This document shows positions 44,035-53,278 of a DNA stretch of 64,000 nt, piece by piece (position 1 is the stretch's first letter; each line of letters begins with the position of its first letter). Location of the stretch: positions 62,001-126,000 of the forward strand of contig NZ_BMLW01000005.1 in the NCBI RefSeq assembly GCF_014645515.1. The letters are read 5' to 3'. Source of the DNA: Oceanobacillus neutriphilus (lineage in GTDB: Bacteria > Bacillota > Bacilli > Bacillales > Amphibacillaceae). Under the pieces are notes generated by a model. It did not search any database. It worked only from the letters and a program-made list of their open reading frames with translations, and was not told where the DNA came from. Position numbers and translations under genes: made by a program.

Positions 44035-45552
44035 ATGAGTTCAAAATCAATTTGGCAAGCAGATACTGCATTGAAAGAATTCCCTAAGCTTCAGGAAGCA
44101 AAGCAAACCGAAGTCTGCATTGTTGGAGCTGGATTAACAGGAATTACTGCTGCCTATTTACTTTCTAAAAAAGGAATGAAGGTTGTTTTATTGGAGGCAG
44201 ATCAAGTGCTTAGCGGTGTTACTGGACAAACTTCAGCAAAAATAACCGCCCAGCATGGAGTCATTTATTCAGAACTGATTGAAACAATGGGTAAGGAAAA
44301 AGCAAAACAATATTACCAGGTCATGCAGGAAACGATGGATTTTATTAAAAAGGAAGTCACACAGAACCGGATTGATTGTAATTATGAAGAGCAGGATGCT
44401 TTTCTATATACAAATGATGATGCTTATTTATCACAATTAGAAAAAGAAGCGGAAGCATATAAGGAACTGGATATTCCAGGAGAGCTTATCTCAGAGATGC
44501 CTCTGCAGATTCCATCTAAACAAGCATTAAAAATGCCGGGACAGGCTCAATTCCACCCTTTGAAGTATTTACAATTTATGCTTGAGGAAGCTGTTAATAA
44601 TGGAACAGAGGTTTATGAGCAAACCGTCGCTATGAAGCTGGAATACAATAGAAAAAACACTGTAATTACAAAGGATGAACATCGTGTTACCTGTGATTAT
44701 CTAATAGCGGCTACCCAATTTCCTTATATTGACCATCAGGGTCTCTATTTTGCCAAAATGTATGCGGAGCAATCTTATATTGTATCTGGCAAATGGACAG
44801 GAGAGTACCCGGGCGGGATGTATATTAATGTAGAGAACCCGACCCGTTCCATCCGGACAGCCAAATTAAATAATAAAGACAGCTATCTCCTTGTCGGTGG
44901 TGAAAATCATCGTTCGGGGGTAAGCATGGACGAAAAATTATGTTATGAGAATCTAAAGGCCTTTGCGAAAGAGCAGTTTGAGATCAACGATATTTCTTAT
45001 CAATGGTCTGCACAGGATTTTACCACATTGGATAAAATGCCGTATATCGGCCCGATAACGAAGGGAGATCCATCTATATTTGTTGCGACAGGCTTTAGAA
45101 AATGGGGAATGACAAACGGGACATTAGCCGCGAATATTATTGCGGATACCATCACTGGAAATGATGAAAATCCGTATAAAGAATTATTTTCTCCGGCGCG
45201 CTTCTCCTCCAAGCCGATGTTAAAGAATTTATTCAGCTTTAACATGGAGGTTGCGACAGAACTTATAAAAGGCAAGCTTGATTTCCCTGCTTCTAAGGAT
45301 ATAGATGAATTAAAGGCAGGCGAGGCAGCAATTACAACTGTTAAAGGCGGACGGGTTGGTATTTATAAAGATAAGGAAGATCAATTACATGTGCTGGATA
45401 CAACATGTACCCATTTGGGCTGTGAAGTAAACTGGAACAGTGCAGACAGGACTTGGGATTGTCCTTGCCATGGATCCCGTTACAATTATGACGGAGAAGT
45501 CATGGCAGGTCCTGCGAAAGAGCCTTTAAGAAAAGTAACCCTTGATGATTGA
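44035..45552 (+). CDS. yhfW: FAD-dependent oxidoreductase with C-terminal Rieske domain
   Basis: A 505-residue soluble protein of the YhfW family. The N-terminal DAO-type flavin domain has the dinucleotide-binding VCIVGAGLTGITAAYLLSKKG (about residues 25-45). The C-terminal ~85 residues are a Rieske [2Fe-2S] domain with ligands CTHLGC and CPCHGSRY. It probably oxidises a small amine or aldehyde and passes electrons through the cluster; the substrate is unknown. No signal peptide. It stands as a single gene with its own terminator. Confidence 0.9.
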   Translation: MSSKSIWQADTALKEFPKLQEAKQTEVCIVGAGLTGITAAYLLSKKGMKVVLLEADQVLSGVTGQTSAKITAQHGVIYSELIETMGKEKAKQYYQVMQETMDFIKKEVTQNRIDCNYEEQDAFLYTNDDAYLSQLEKEAEAYKELDIPGELISEMPLQIPSKQALKMPGQAQFHPLKYLQFMLEEAVNNGTEVYEQTVAMKLEYNRKNTVITKDEHRVTCDYLIAATQFPYIDHQGLYFAKMYAEQSYIVSGKWTGEYPGGMYINVENPTRSIRTAKLNNKDSYLLVGGENHRSGVSMDEKLCYENLKAFAKEQFEINDISYQWSAQDFTTLDKMPYIGPITKGDPSIFVATGFRKWGMTNGTLAANIIADTITGNDENPYKELFSPARFSSKPMLKNLFSFNMEVATELIKGKLDFPASKDIDELKAGEAAITTVKGGRVGIYKDKEDQLHVLDTTCTHLGCEVNWNSADRTWDCPCHGSRYNYDGEVMAGPAKEPLRKVTLDD

Positions 45553-45553
45553 C

Positions 45554-45600
45554 AAATAAAAGGAGCACTTTATGTAACAGTGTTCCTTTTATTTATTTAT
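45554..45600 (+). terminator. Terminator after yhfW
   Basis: AAATAAAAGGAGCACT / AGTGTTCCTTTTATTT stem (one mismatch) with a T-rich tail, beginning at the stop codon. Confidence 0.85.
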
Positions 45601-45704
45601 ATCTGCAGCAATAATTGACTTAACTTTTTATTACATTTAGTGTACTATGTATAAATCAAATAAATTATAAAAATGATCGATTTAGAAAAAGAAGGTGTTT
45701 TATA

Positions 45705-47168
45705 TTGGAGACAGAAATAGCAAATATTATTACAGCAATTGCTTCCATTACAATTTTTATTAATTTATTATTGGCACTGGGTGTATTGTTTTTTGAGAAA
45801 CGTGATCCCGGCTACACTTGGGCATGGCTGTTGGTTTTATTTTTCCTGCCTATTGTCGGATTCTTAATTTATATCTTTTTAGGACGCAGTTTAAAACAGA
45901 ATAATTTCTATAGATTAACAAACGAAGAACAAAAACTGCTGAAAGAAGAAGTTGATACACAATTAAAGCTAATTGATGAAGAGAAACGGACCGATATACC
46001 TTGGATAACACAATACGAGGAGCTTATCACAATGAATTTGCGGTCCTCTCATGCAAGATTATCCGAGGATAATGAAATGGTCATATTTAATGATGGCCAT
46101 AAGAAATTTGATGCGCTGTTTGAAGATATTGCAGCTGCAAAACAAGAGATTAATATTCAATATTACATTATTCAGCCGGATAATCTTGGAAGAAGGCTCC
46201 GGGACGCTCTGATAACCAAAGCAAAAGAGGGCGTAAAGGTCCGTGTTTTATATGACGAAGTCGGCTCAAAAAAATTGCCCTCCAGGTTCTTTGATGATTT
46301 AAAAAAGGCCGGCGGGCTGGTCCGTGTTTTCTTCCCATCTTTTTTAAAGCTGATTAATTTTCGGATTAATAACCGGAATCACAGAAAACTGGTCATTATT
46401 GACGGTGCGCTTGCCTATGTGGGCGGCTTTAATGTAGGTGACGAATATCTCGGGGAGGATAAAAAATTCGGTTATTGGCGTGATACACATTTTAAAATAT
46501 ACGGAAATGCAGTCAATGATATTCAAACCAGGTATATCATGGATTGGCATCAGGCCGGGAAAGACAAGCAGCACGATGACTATAAGGATTTTTGCTTCCA
46601 TTTGGAGAAACACCATGGAAAAAGCCCGGTACAGGTTGTTTCCAGCGGTCCAAACTCGGAAACAGAGCATCTAAAGAATATGTATATTAAAATGATACTC
46701 TCCGCCAAGGAAAGCGTCTGTATCCAAACACCATATTTTATACCGGATACCAGCTTTATGGATGCTTGTAAAATGGCACTCTTATCCGGAGTGGATATAC
46801 GGATTATGATTCCCTGCAAACCGGATCATCCATTCGTTTATTGGGCAACCTGGGCATATGCCGGGGATTTGCTGGACTACGGCGCAAAAATATTACTCTA
46901 TGATAATGGTTTTCTACACGCCAAAACTATTGTAGTAGATAAGAAAATTGCATGTGTAGGAACCATGAACATTGATTCCCGAAGCTTCCGATTAAATTTT
47001 GAAGTAAGTGCAGCTACGTATGATGAGAGTGTTTCTGAAGAATTATATCGTATCTTTGAAGAAGATTGTAAGCTATGTTCTGAATTAACACCAGAACGCT
47101 ATAGCAAACGCTCCTTATGGATTAAATTCAAAGAAGGTATTTCCCGATTACTATCACCAATTCTATAA
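45705..47168 (+). CDS. cls: Cardiolipin synthase
   Basis: A 487-residue membrane-bound phospholipase D-family enzyme that joins two phosphatidylglycerols to cardiolipin. Two N-terminal helices (about residues 8-30 and 38-60) are followed by two HKD motifs: HRKLVIIDGALAYVGGFN (about 225) and HAKTIVVDKKIACVGTMNID (about 405). Length is normal. The start is a TTG after GAAGGTG; no ATG is close by. A strong bidirectional terminator separates it from convergent acyP. Confidence 0.94.
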   Translation: METEIANIITAIASITIFINLLLALGVLFFEKRDPGYTWAWLLVLFFLPIVGFLIYIFLGRSLKQNNFYRLTNEEQKLLKEEVDTQLKLIDEEKRTDIPWITQYEELITMNLRSSHARLSEDNEMVIFNDGHKKFDALFEDIAAAKQEINIQYYIIQPDNLGRRLRDALITKAKEGVKVRVLYDEVGSKKLPSRFFDDLKKAGGLVRVFFPSFLKLINFRINNRNHRKLVIIDGALAYVGGFNVGDEYLGEDKKFGYWRDTHFKIYGNAVNDIQTRYIMDWHQAGKDKQHDDYKDFCFHLEKHHGKSPVQVVSSGPNSETEHLKNMYIKMILSAKESVCIQTPYFIPDTSFMDACKMALLSGVDIRIMIPCKPDHPFVYWATWAYAGDLLDYGAKILLYDNGFLHAKTIVVDKKIACVGTMNIDSRSFRLNFEVSAATYDESVSEELYRIFEEDCKLCSELTPERYSKRSLWIKFKEGISRLLSPIL

Positions 47169-47170
47169 AA

Positions 47171-47217
47171 ATAGACCTGATACAGTTTATTTCGTACTGT
47201 ATCAGGTCTATTTATTT
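47171..47217. terminator. Bidirectional terminator between cls and acyP
   Basis: Perfect 16-bp stem ATAGACCTGATACAGT / ACTGTATCAGGTCTAT with a 9-base loop. Confidence 0.85.
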
Positions 47218-47493
47218 TTAATATTTAACATCAAAAGAGGTATACTCAGGATCTCCGGAAAGCTTATTGACATCCATCTCACTTACTTTTGCAAAGCGGG
47301 TAGGGCCTTTTTTTATTTCTTCAAGGAAACGGTCAATATGGTTATCTTCTCCATATGCCTCTAAAGAAACAGCGCCGTCATCTTCATTTTTTACCCATCC
47401 GGTAATGTTATGACTCATCGCAGCATGCTGTGTGAAGTAGCGGAAGCCAACACCTTGTACGCGTCCCTGGACTCTGGCAGATACATATTTCAT
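47218..47493 (-). CDS. acyP: Acylphosphatase
   Basis: A 91-residue acylphosphatase that hydrolyses acyl phosphates such as 1,3-bisphosphoglycerate. The phosphate loop VQGRVQGVGFRYF carries the catalytic arginine, and the catalytic asparagine is in GWVKNEDDG. AAGAGGTGA lies before the ATG. Single-gene unit. Confidence 0.95.
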   Translation of the reverse strand: MKYVSARVQGRVQGVGFRYFTQHAAMSHNITGWVKNEDDGAVSLEAYGEDNHIDRFLEEIKKGPTRFAKVSEMDVNKLSGDPEYTSFDVKY

Positions 47494-47723
47494 AGATAAT
47501 CACCTCTTAGTAGATATGATAGCATAATTCATTTATCAATTTACAGTAAAGTGATATAACTGAAATCAATATGTATGACTGGAAGTTTGTTATGTATTAA
47601 TTTTTACAAATAAGAGGGGAAAAGAAGCTTATTTTTAGAAAAGCTTTCTAAATCTTTACAAGTCTATTTATTCTGGCGGGGGAAGGTGGTAGTATTAACT
47701 TCAAACTGAAGGAGGGAATAGAA

Positions 47724-48677
47724 ATGAAAGTCATTGTTATTGGCGGTCAAGGTCATATCGGCTCGTATCTGGTACCTAAGCTGGTGAAGACCGGTTATGA
47801 AGTTACTGTAATCAGTAGAGGGAAAAGCCGTCCGTATGTAGAAGATAATGCTTGGAATAAAGTGGAACATCTTTTATTGGATCGAGACCAAGAGGAAAAA
47901 TTCGCGCACAAAGTTGCCTCGCTAAATGGAGATATTATTATTGATTTAATTAATTTTAGTCTAAACGAAACAGAAAAGATGGTACAGGCTTTAAAAGAAA
48001 CCAAACTTTCGCATTATTTATTCTGCTCTTCTATATGGGCACACGGAAGAGCAGAGATGCTTCCTGCAGACCCGAATAGTCTAAAACATCCGTTAGATGA
48101 TTACGGCATTCAAAAGTATGAAAGTGAAAAATATTTAAAGGAAGAATACCTTAACAACGGTTTCCCGGCTACAGTCATTATGCCTGGGCAGATTTCGGGC
48201 CCCGGATGGACCATTATTAATCCATTAGGAAATCTAAATAATAACGTCTTCCAACAAATTGCTGATGGAGAAGAAATTTGTTTACCTAATTTGGGCATGG
48301 AAACATTGCATCATGTTCATGCCAATGATGTTGCCCAAATGTTTGTGAATGCCATCACTCATAGAAATCAAGCATTGGGAGAGAGCTTCCATGCTGTTGC
48401 AGAAGAATCTATGACACTATACGGCTATGCCACAAGGATGTTCCAATTTTTTGGACAAGAACCAAATATCAAGTTCTTACCTTGGGAAAAATGGTGTGAA
48501 TATGTAAAAAATGAAGATGATATTGATAAAACTTATTATCATATTGCAAGGAGCGGGCAATATAGTATTGATAATGCTAAAAAATTGATCGATTATTCAC
48601 CAAAGTATTCTACGCAGGAAGTAGTAGAAGAAAGCATGAAAAATTATATTGAAAGAAACGTTATTACAATAGAATAA
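47724..48677 (+). CDS. NAD-dependent epimerase/dehydratase-like SDR protein
   Basis: A 317-residue extended short-chain dehydrogenase/reductase. The N-terminal IVIGGQGHIGSYLVPKLVKTGYEVTVISRG is the cofactor loop (GGxGxxG). A YxxxK-type stretch occurs as YGIQKYESEKYL. The C-terminal half binds the substrate, which I cannot name. GAAGGAGGG lies before the ATG. It converges with an RpiR-type regulator gene only 4 bases away; such regulators usually sense sugar phosphates, so a sugar substrate is possible but unproved. Confidence 0.75.
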   Translation: MKVIVIGGQGHIGSYLVPKLVKTGYEVTVISRGKSRPYVEDNAWNKVEHLLLDRDQEEKFAHKVASLNGDIIIDLINFSLNETEKMVQALKETKLSHYLFCSSIWAHGRAEMLPADPNSLKHPLDDYGIQKYESEKYLKEEYLNNGFPATVIMPGQISGPGWTIINPLGNLNNNVFQQIADGEEICLPNLGMETLHHVHANDVAQMFVNAITHRNQALGESFHAVAEESMTLYGYATRMFQFFGQEPNIKFLPWEKWCEYVKNEDDIDKTYYHIARSGQYSIDNAKKLIDYSPKYSTQEVVEESMKNYIERNVITIE

Positions 48678-48681
48678 AAAA

Positions 48682-49557
48682 CTAATCATCACGAATAATC
48701 TGGTTATTAATTTGGCGCGATTCGGTCATTCGCGCTAAATTAATTTTATAATCATAGTGTTTATCATACTCCGTAGCAAAGTAGCAGGAATATAAGATAT
48801 CAAGCACTAATGAAATAGATTCGAGGGATGAGAACCCCGCAATTTTTGTGAATGATTTTTCTCTTGTTGTAATGTGCAAAGTGACTTCTGCTAATCGTGT
48901 CAGACTATTATCACCAATACTTGTGACAGCAATAATCGGAACTCCGTTTTGCTTCAGGAGACGGATGGTTTCAAGTAATGGTTCCGATTCTCCAGTATAA
49001 GAAATACAGATGGCACAAGCTTTTGATGTAGTCATTACAGCTTCTTGAAACATCGTATTTTGAATAGGAAAAATCTCTGCTTTCTTTTGAATATGACGTA
49101 ATTTATAAACAAATTCTTCTCCTAAAAAGATAACATTGGAGAGACCAAATACTTTAATTTCATCATGATTTTTCATAATACTGATTGCTTTTTGCAGAGA
49201 TTCGCGCTGAACAAGGGAGAGTGTATCTTTTGCACTTTCCATTTTAAGCTGAGCGATTTTACTTGCTATATTTACAAACGAATCACTTTTTGAAAATGGG
49301 GCATTAGCGTCGATGTCTTGAAAATTTGTTCGTAAATAAGCGGTTTCCTCTAAAAACGCTGTTTTAAATTCGATCCAGCCCCTAAAATTCAGCTTTTTGG
49401 CTATCCTAATCAAGATAGAGGGGGAGGTATATGTTTCGTCGGCAATCATTATTGTTGAGTAATTAGCAATAAGTTCTTGTTTTTCTAAAATAAATTTGAT
49501 AACAATTTTTTCGTTTGGAGAGAATTTTATCATTTTCATTTTTTCTTGTAGTAACAT
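48682..49557 (-). CDS. MurR/RpiR family transcriptional regulator
   Basis: A 291-residue repressor-type regulator. An N-terminal helix-turn-helix of the RpiR type (YTSPSILIRIAKKLNFRGWIEFKTAFLEE, about residues 43-72) is followed by a SIS sugar-phosphate-binding domain (KVFGLSNVIFLGEEFVYKL ... AICISYTGESEPLLETIRLLKQNGVPIIAVT). Start ATG 49557 lies 8 bases after AAGGAGG; a GTG 9 bases upstream overlaps that site. It is convergent with the SDR gene. The ligand is unknown. Confidence 0.87.
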   Translation of the reverse strand: MLLQEKMKMIKFSPNEKIVIKFILEKQELIANYSTIMIADETYTSPSILIRIAKKLNFRGWIEFKTAFLEETAYLRTNFQDIDANAPFSKSDSFVNIASKIAQLKMESAKDTLSLVQRESLQKAISIMKNHDEIKVFGLSNVIFLGEEFVYKLRHIQKKAEIFPIQNTMFQEAVMTTSKACAICISYTGESEPLLETIRLLKQNGVPIIAVTSIGDNSLTRLAEVTLHITTREKSFTKIAGFSSLESISLVLDILYSCYFATEYDKHYDYKINLARMTESRQINNQIIRDD

Positions 49558-49801
49558 TTCATTCACCTCCTTATGATCGTAATAAAAAGTAGAGAGCTTT
49601 GCAACAAATGGATGGGATTAAATAAATAATTTACAGCGCAATCAAACATAGTTGAGTAGTTATTTAGAACATTGAATGCATTTTCTTGCAAATGATGTAA
49701 AAATTCAATCATATCTCACTATCCAAAGTATACTTTAATTTGAGACGTGATATTCAGATGTTTTTTATAGTTTCTCATAATAGATATTATGTCTACTCGG
49801 A
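49558..49801. other. Intergenic region upstream of the RpiR gene
   Basis: AT-rich. It should hold the leftward promoter of the regulator. No gene, no clear operator seen. Confidence 0.4.
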
Positions 49802-49838
49802 AAAATTAAAAAGAAAAGAGGTTGCTTATTACAACCTT
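49802..49838 (-). terminator. Terminator of the XerS-type recombinase gene
   Basis: On the minus strand GGTTG TAATAAG CAACC, then TCTTTTCTTTTTAATTTTT; about 105 bases after the stop. Confidence 0.6.
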
Positions 49839-49944
49839 TCAATCAATAAAATGTATACTATGGCTCTATAACATCATATGTGTATAGATTCTTCTCTTAG
49901 GATTTTTTTAAAAATTTAAAGTGGCTTATATAATACTAGGGTAC

Positions 49945-51030
49945 TCAGTCATCACCTTTAGGAATATCCATCTTATCTACAGCATTTTTCAAATCATCAT
50001 TGTTAATATGCGTATAAATCATCGTCGTTTGTATCGATGAATGGCCGAGCTGGCGCCTTAATTTCGGTACATCATTAATTTCATTATGATACCTTGTTGC
50101 AAAGGAATGTCTTAATTTGTGGACGGATAATGATGGCTTACCAAAAGCATTGGCATATTTTTCGATTAATTTTTCAATAGAGCGTGCGGTAAGTCGCCTT
50201 GGTGTTCCTTTTGGTCCCATTGCAGCAGCAATGAATAAAGCTTTATTTGCTTTCTCAACATGATAGCGTTCCGATCTAATTTGTAAATATTCGTCTAAAT
50301 CATCCATCGCTTGCTTGCTGAAATAAACATATTGTTCTTTGTTTCCTTTGCGAATCACACGTGCAGTATATTTGCTGTGATCAATATCATCTAAATCCAG
50401 ATTCACAACTTCTGAAAGCCGTAATCCGGAACCTAAAATAAGCGAAACAATCGCTGTGTCACGTTCGCGGTTCAGAAGGTGGAAGTTTACGAGTTTTTTA
50501 TTATCTTTATAAAGCTCACCGTAGTCATAGGCAATGAATTGGCGAAATCGTTCATATTCATCACCCATTAGGATTTTTCCTTCCATTTTGTTTGCAGTTG
50601 TTTCCATACTTTCTTTTATATCATTGAATTCAAGCTTTGCCATCACATTACGCTTTAGATATGGTTGTAAATCACGTGTTTCGGCAATATTTTGCAAGTA
50701 GTTGAAAAGAGATTTTAAAGCTGATAATTTACGGTTAATCGTAAGTTCTTTGTTATGTAATTCATATTTAAGAAAGGACAAAAATCGCTCAGCTTCCTGA
50801 ACAGTAAGTGATTCAAGTAACTCAAGCGGCAAATCTTTTAATTCACCGGAATAATAATTTTCAGTAACGAGCCAATTGAAAAAGATTTTATAATCATGCG
50901 CATAATTCAGCAAGGAAGCTGCTGATAATTTTCTTTCTTTATAATTAATAAATTCCTCAACATACCAAGGAAGTTCTTTAAGTAAAGTTTGAAGTTTATT
51001 ATATAGTTGCTGTTTTGAATGATTTGTCAA
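49945..51030 (-). CDS. xerS: Tyrosine recombinase, XerS type
   Basis: A 361-residue tyrosine recombinase. The N-terminal SAM-like core-binding domain spans about residues 15-120 and the catalytic domain about 170-355. All catalytic residues are visible: Arg in GSGLRLSEVVNLDLDDID, Lys in IRKGNKEQYVYF, HKLRHSFATRYH, the His in LGHSSIQTTMIYTHI, and the Tyr nucleophile in the same stretch. Length and sequence look like the stand-alone XerS resolvases found in streptococci and some Bacillaceae, not like B. subtilis CodV/RipX. The start is a TTG after GAGGTGATC. No integrated element is seen around it. Confidence 0.87.
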   Translation of the reverse strand: MTNHSKQQLYNKLQTLLKELPWYVEEFINYKERKLSAASLLNYAHDYKIFFNWLVTENYYSGELKDLPLELLESLTVQEAERFLSFLKYELHNKELTINRKLSALKSLFNYLQNIAETRDLQPYLKRNVMAKLEFNDIKESMETTANKMEGKILMGDEYERFRQFIAYDYGELYKDNKKLVNFHLLNRERDTAIVSLILGSGLRLSEVVNLDLDDIDHSKYTARVIRKGNKEQYVYFSKQAMDDLDEYLQIRSERYHVEKANKALFIAAAMGPKGTPRRLTARSIEKLIEKYANAFGKPSLSVHKLRHSFATRYHNEINDVPKLRRQLGHSSIQTTMIYTHINNDDLKNAVDKMDIPKGDD

Positions 51031-51080
51031 TTAGATCACCTCATAGATATATTTTATATGAATTTAATTAAAATTGCAAT

Positions 51081-51112
51081 TTATTACGTCAAATTTATAT
51101 TTTACGTAATAA
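51081..51112. repeat. 32-bp inverted repeat upstream of xerS
   Basis: Perfect 9-bp arms TTATTACGT / ACGTAATAA around a 14-base AT-rich centre, 50 bases before the xerS start. Streptococcal xerS genes lie next to their dif-SL target, so this may be a recombination site; it may equally be an operator. The spacing differs from the usual 11-6-11 dif layout. Confidence 0.5.
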
Positions 51113-51360
51113 TGTATTCTAATAATATTTCTTTCACATAACTTCCTTCCGCCTTCTTTTGTTCAAAGACAAAAAGTCTAAATTATTTTCCCCTTCATTG
51201 TTCTATGTAATTTGTTTATTGATTAGTTCATTACTCCAGACTACATATGTGAATAATGTTTTACTTACTTCCTCGGTTTGAATGTCCCGTACTTTTGCGT
51301 CTTGATTTAGCGGAGTTAAATCATTTTTAGGGATATGTTTCCGACTGAAATAATTTAATA
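51113..51360. other. Intergenic region xerS-DinB gene, nothing assigned
   Basis: AT-rich. It should carry the leftward xerS promoter. I see no gene or repeat here. Confidence 0.4.
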
Positions 51361-51420
51361 AATAAAACTCAAGAGTCTATCCTTAAATAAGTTAACCAAG
51401 GTAGATTCTTGAGTTTTATT
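51361..51420 (-). terminator. Terminator of the DinB-family gene
   Basis: AATAAAACTCAAGA.TCTA / TAGA.TTCTTGAGTTTTATT stem with A- and T-rich flanks; works in either direction. Confidence 0.8.
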
Positions 51421-51454
51421 CGAAGAAGTTTTCTATAAAGCTTCCTTTTTCCCT

Positions 51455-51970
51455 TCAATTATTGAATAGCCCTCTTCCTCTGAGGTTGGCAGAAACAGGC
51501 TCCTTCCCTATTTCACGTGCCCATATTGATAACTGACCAATATGATGGATTTCGTGGACAATGACATGACGTATAATCTCTCCGTGTGTACATTCAATAA
51601 CTCGACGTCTAATCGGCATATCTCTAGAGCTAATCGGTTCTTCATTGAAATCATTTTCTGAAAGTTTCCGAGAATCCATTTCATTTGTCCAGGAATTTAC
51701 AAATGGCTTCACTTTCTTATGATATTGAGCTGAAAGATTTTTCACTTTTTGTAAGCTGGCATAATCCTTAAATAAAGGCTCCTCTGGCACTGGTTCACCA
51801 CTCAAACCCATGATCCACATATATTCTACATCTACTATATGAAATAGCGTATGCAGAATACTGCCGAACCCGCCGACTCGATTCTTTAATAATTCTTTAT
51901 CTGGTATATCTTCGCACCATGTAAACCAATCATCACGAACTTGCCAGTTGTATTGAAATAATTTTAACAT
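51455..51970 (-). CDS. DinB family protein
   Basis: A 171-residue four-helix-bundle protein of the DinB/YfiT-like superfamily. The three metal-binding histidines are visible in ILHTLFHIVDVEYMW and VHEIHHIGQL. Members are metal-dependent thiol transferases (often bacillithiol-linked) or of unknown role. I start it at ATG 51970 (MLKLFQYNW), 8 bases after TTGGAGG. An in-frame ATG 36 bases upstream (52006) has no ribosome-binding site. It stands behind the hydrolase gene on the same strand, 86 bases away. Confidence 0.82.
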   Translation of the reverse strand: MLKLFQYNWQVRDDWFTWCEDIPDKELLKNRVGGFGSILHTLFHIVDVEYMWIMGLSGEPVPEEPLFKDYASLQKVKNLSAQYHKKVKPFVNSWTNEMDSRKLSENDFNEEPISSRDMPIRRRVIECTHGEIIRHVIVHEIHHIGQLSIWAREIGKEPVSANLRGRGLFNN

Positions 51971-52056
51971 CGCTGCTGCCTCCAATTGGTTATTATATAA
52001 ACTCATCTGACAAAAAATGAGCAGTGTTCCAGAAAAGGTGGATTAAAAAAATCAAT

Positions 52057-53250
52057 CTATTTGAACACATCGTCCAGAAATTCAAAAGTAACTTGACGCA
52101 TACGACTTAAATTATTTACTTGACAATGAGCAGCGGCGCCTTCTTTGACTGAAAAAACCTTCAAAAGTTTTTTAGAAGAAGATATATTTACATGGAATTG
52201 CTGTGCTTGATTGATGATCTCCTCTCCATCTTCTTCACCAGTTAATGATAAAGTAGGACATTCGATTTTTTCCTCCAATCCATTAACACGGAAATGATCC
52301 AGTTTGGTCATTAATTCATGTAATGTTTGAGCACCAAAAGACCTCATTGCCACGTCTATAATTGCTTTTTCACCATCAGACATCATTTGATCAAGTTTTT
52401 CAGGCGGTAATTGCTGCACTTCTTCTGTTAAAACAGTGCGCAATAGGTCATGCAAACTGCGTAAAGGTGAATTTGGAATTAATGCTTGAATTCGATTATC
52501 ATTAGCTGCGGCACGAATCGCAACAAATCCTCCAAAGCTATATCCTGTTATGGCTATTTTTTTAGGGTTAATTTGATCAATTGCTTCTAATTGATTAATC
52601 GCTGAAGAAACGGACTTTTCACAATCCTCTGGTTCTTCCATCGATAATCCTGACAGATAATTCGCTCCCGGGTTATGCGGCCCTTCAAAAAGTAGCACAT
52701 TGTATCCGCGGCGAAGACATTCTCTTCCAATCCACAAGTACATTTCCATCGCAGTTCCTTCTCCTCCGGTAGCTACAATGAGTGTAGGGTTGGACGATTT
52801 TTCACTCTGTGGTGTAAATAGGTAACAAGGAAGAATGCCTTCTTTATACGAGACATCCAGTTTTACAAAAGGTTCATCTAATAGGTCGCATGCTTTTTCA
52901 AACATTATGTAAGACTGCTCCCAATACCGTTGGTGATCTGGATGTTTTGGAGATAATATTCCCATAGCAGAACGATAATAACTGGCAGCCCGCAGGTATA
53001 AAAATCCACCAGATCGTCTATTTTTTTCTTGTTGTTTTGCAATATGCTCTACGATTCCTGCGATTTCTGACCAAGCACTCGCAAAACTATATATGTTCCC
53101 ATCTTCTGTATTTTGAACAACCTGTAAAATTTCTCCTATTTCTGCCCCTCCTTCGCTCATTGTTGCCAAAGTACGCATTAATTGAAAGTCCATTTCCTGG
53201 TCTTGAAACAAATAGGGACGAACGCCACTTCTTCCTTCTTCGAAACTCAT
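52057..53250 (-). CDS. Alpha/beta hydrolase
   Basis: A 397-residue alpha/beta-hydrolase of the dienelactone/FrsA-like type, with a helical N-terminal part of about 130 residues before the fold (TLIVATGGEGTAMEMYLWIGRE). The nucleophile elbow is GYSFGGFVA (serine), the acid lies in LTGEEDGEE, and a C-terminal histidine is in GAAAHCQ. The substrate is unknown. GGAGGAGA lies before the ATG. It follows the TetR gene by 28 bases and is almost certainly regulated by it. Confidence 0.85.
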   Translation of the reverse strand: MSFEEGRSGVRPYLFQDQEMDFQLMRTLATMSEGGAEIGEILQVVQNTEDGNIYSFASAWSEIAGIVEHIAKQQEKNRRSGGFLYLRAASYYRSAMGILSPKHPDHQRYWEQSYIMFEKACDLLDEPFVKLDVSYKEGILPCYLFTPQSEKSSNPTLIVATGGEGTAMEMYLWIGRECLRRGYNVLLFEGPHNPGANYLSGLSMEEPEDCEKSVSSAINQLEAIDQINPKKIAITGYSFGGFVAIRAAANDNRIQALIPNSPLRSLHDLLRTVLTEEVQQLPPEKLDQMMSDGEKAIIDVAMRSFGAQTLHELMTKLDHFRVNGLEEKIECPTLSLTGEEDGEEIINQAQQFHVNISSSKKLLKVFSVKEGAAAHCQVNNLSRMRQVTFEFLDDVFK

Positions 53251-53278
53251 TAAATCTCCTCCAACCTTTTGTGTATTA

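Noticed and set aside
49945..51030. Integrase of a genomic island
   Set aside because: Length and sequence fit XerS; no attachment repeats, phage or conjugation genes nearby.
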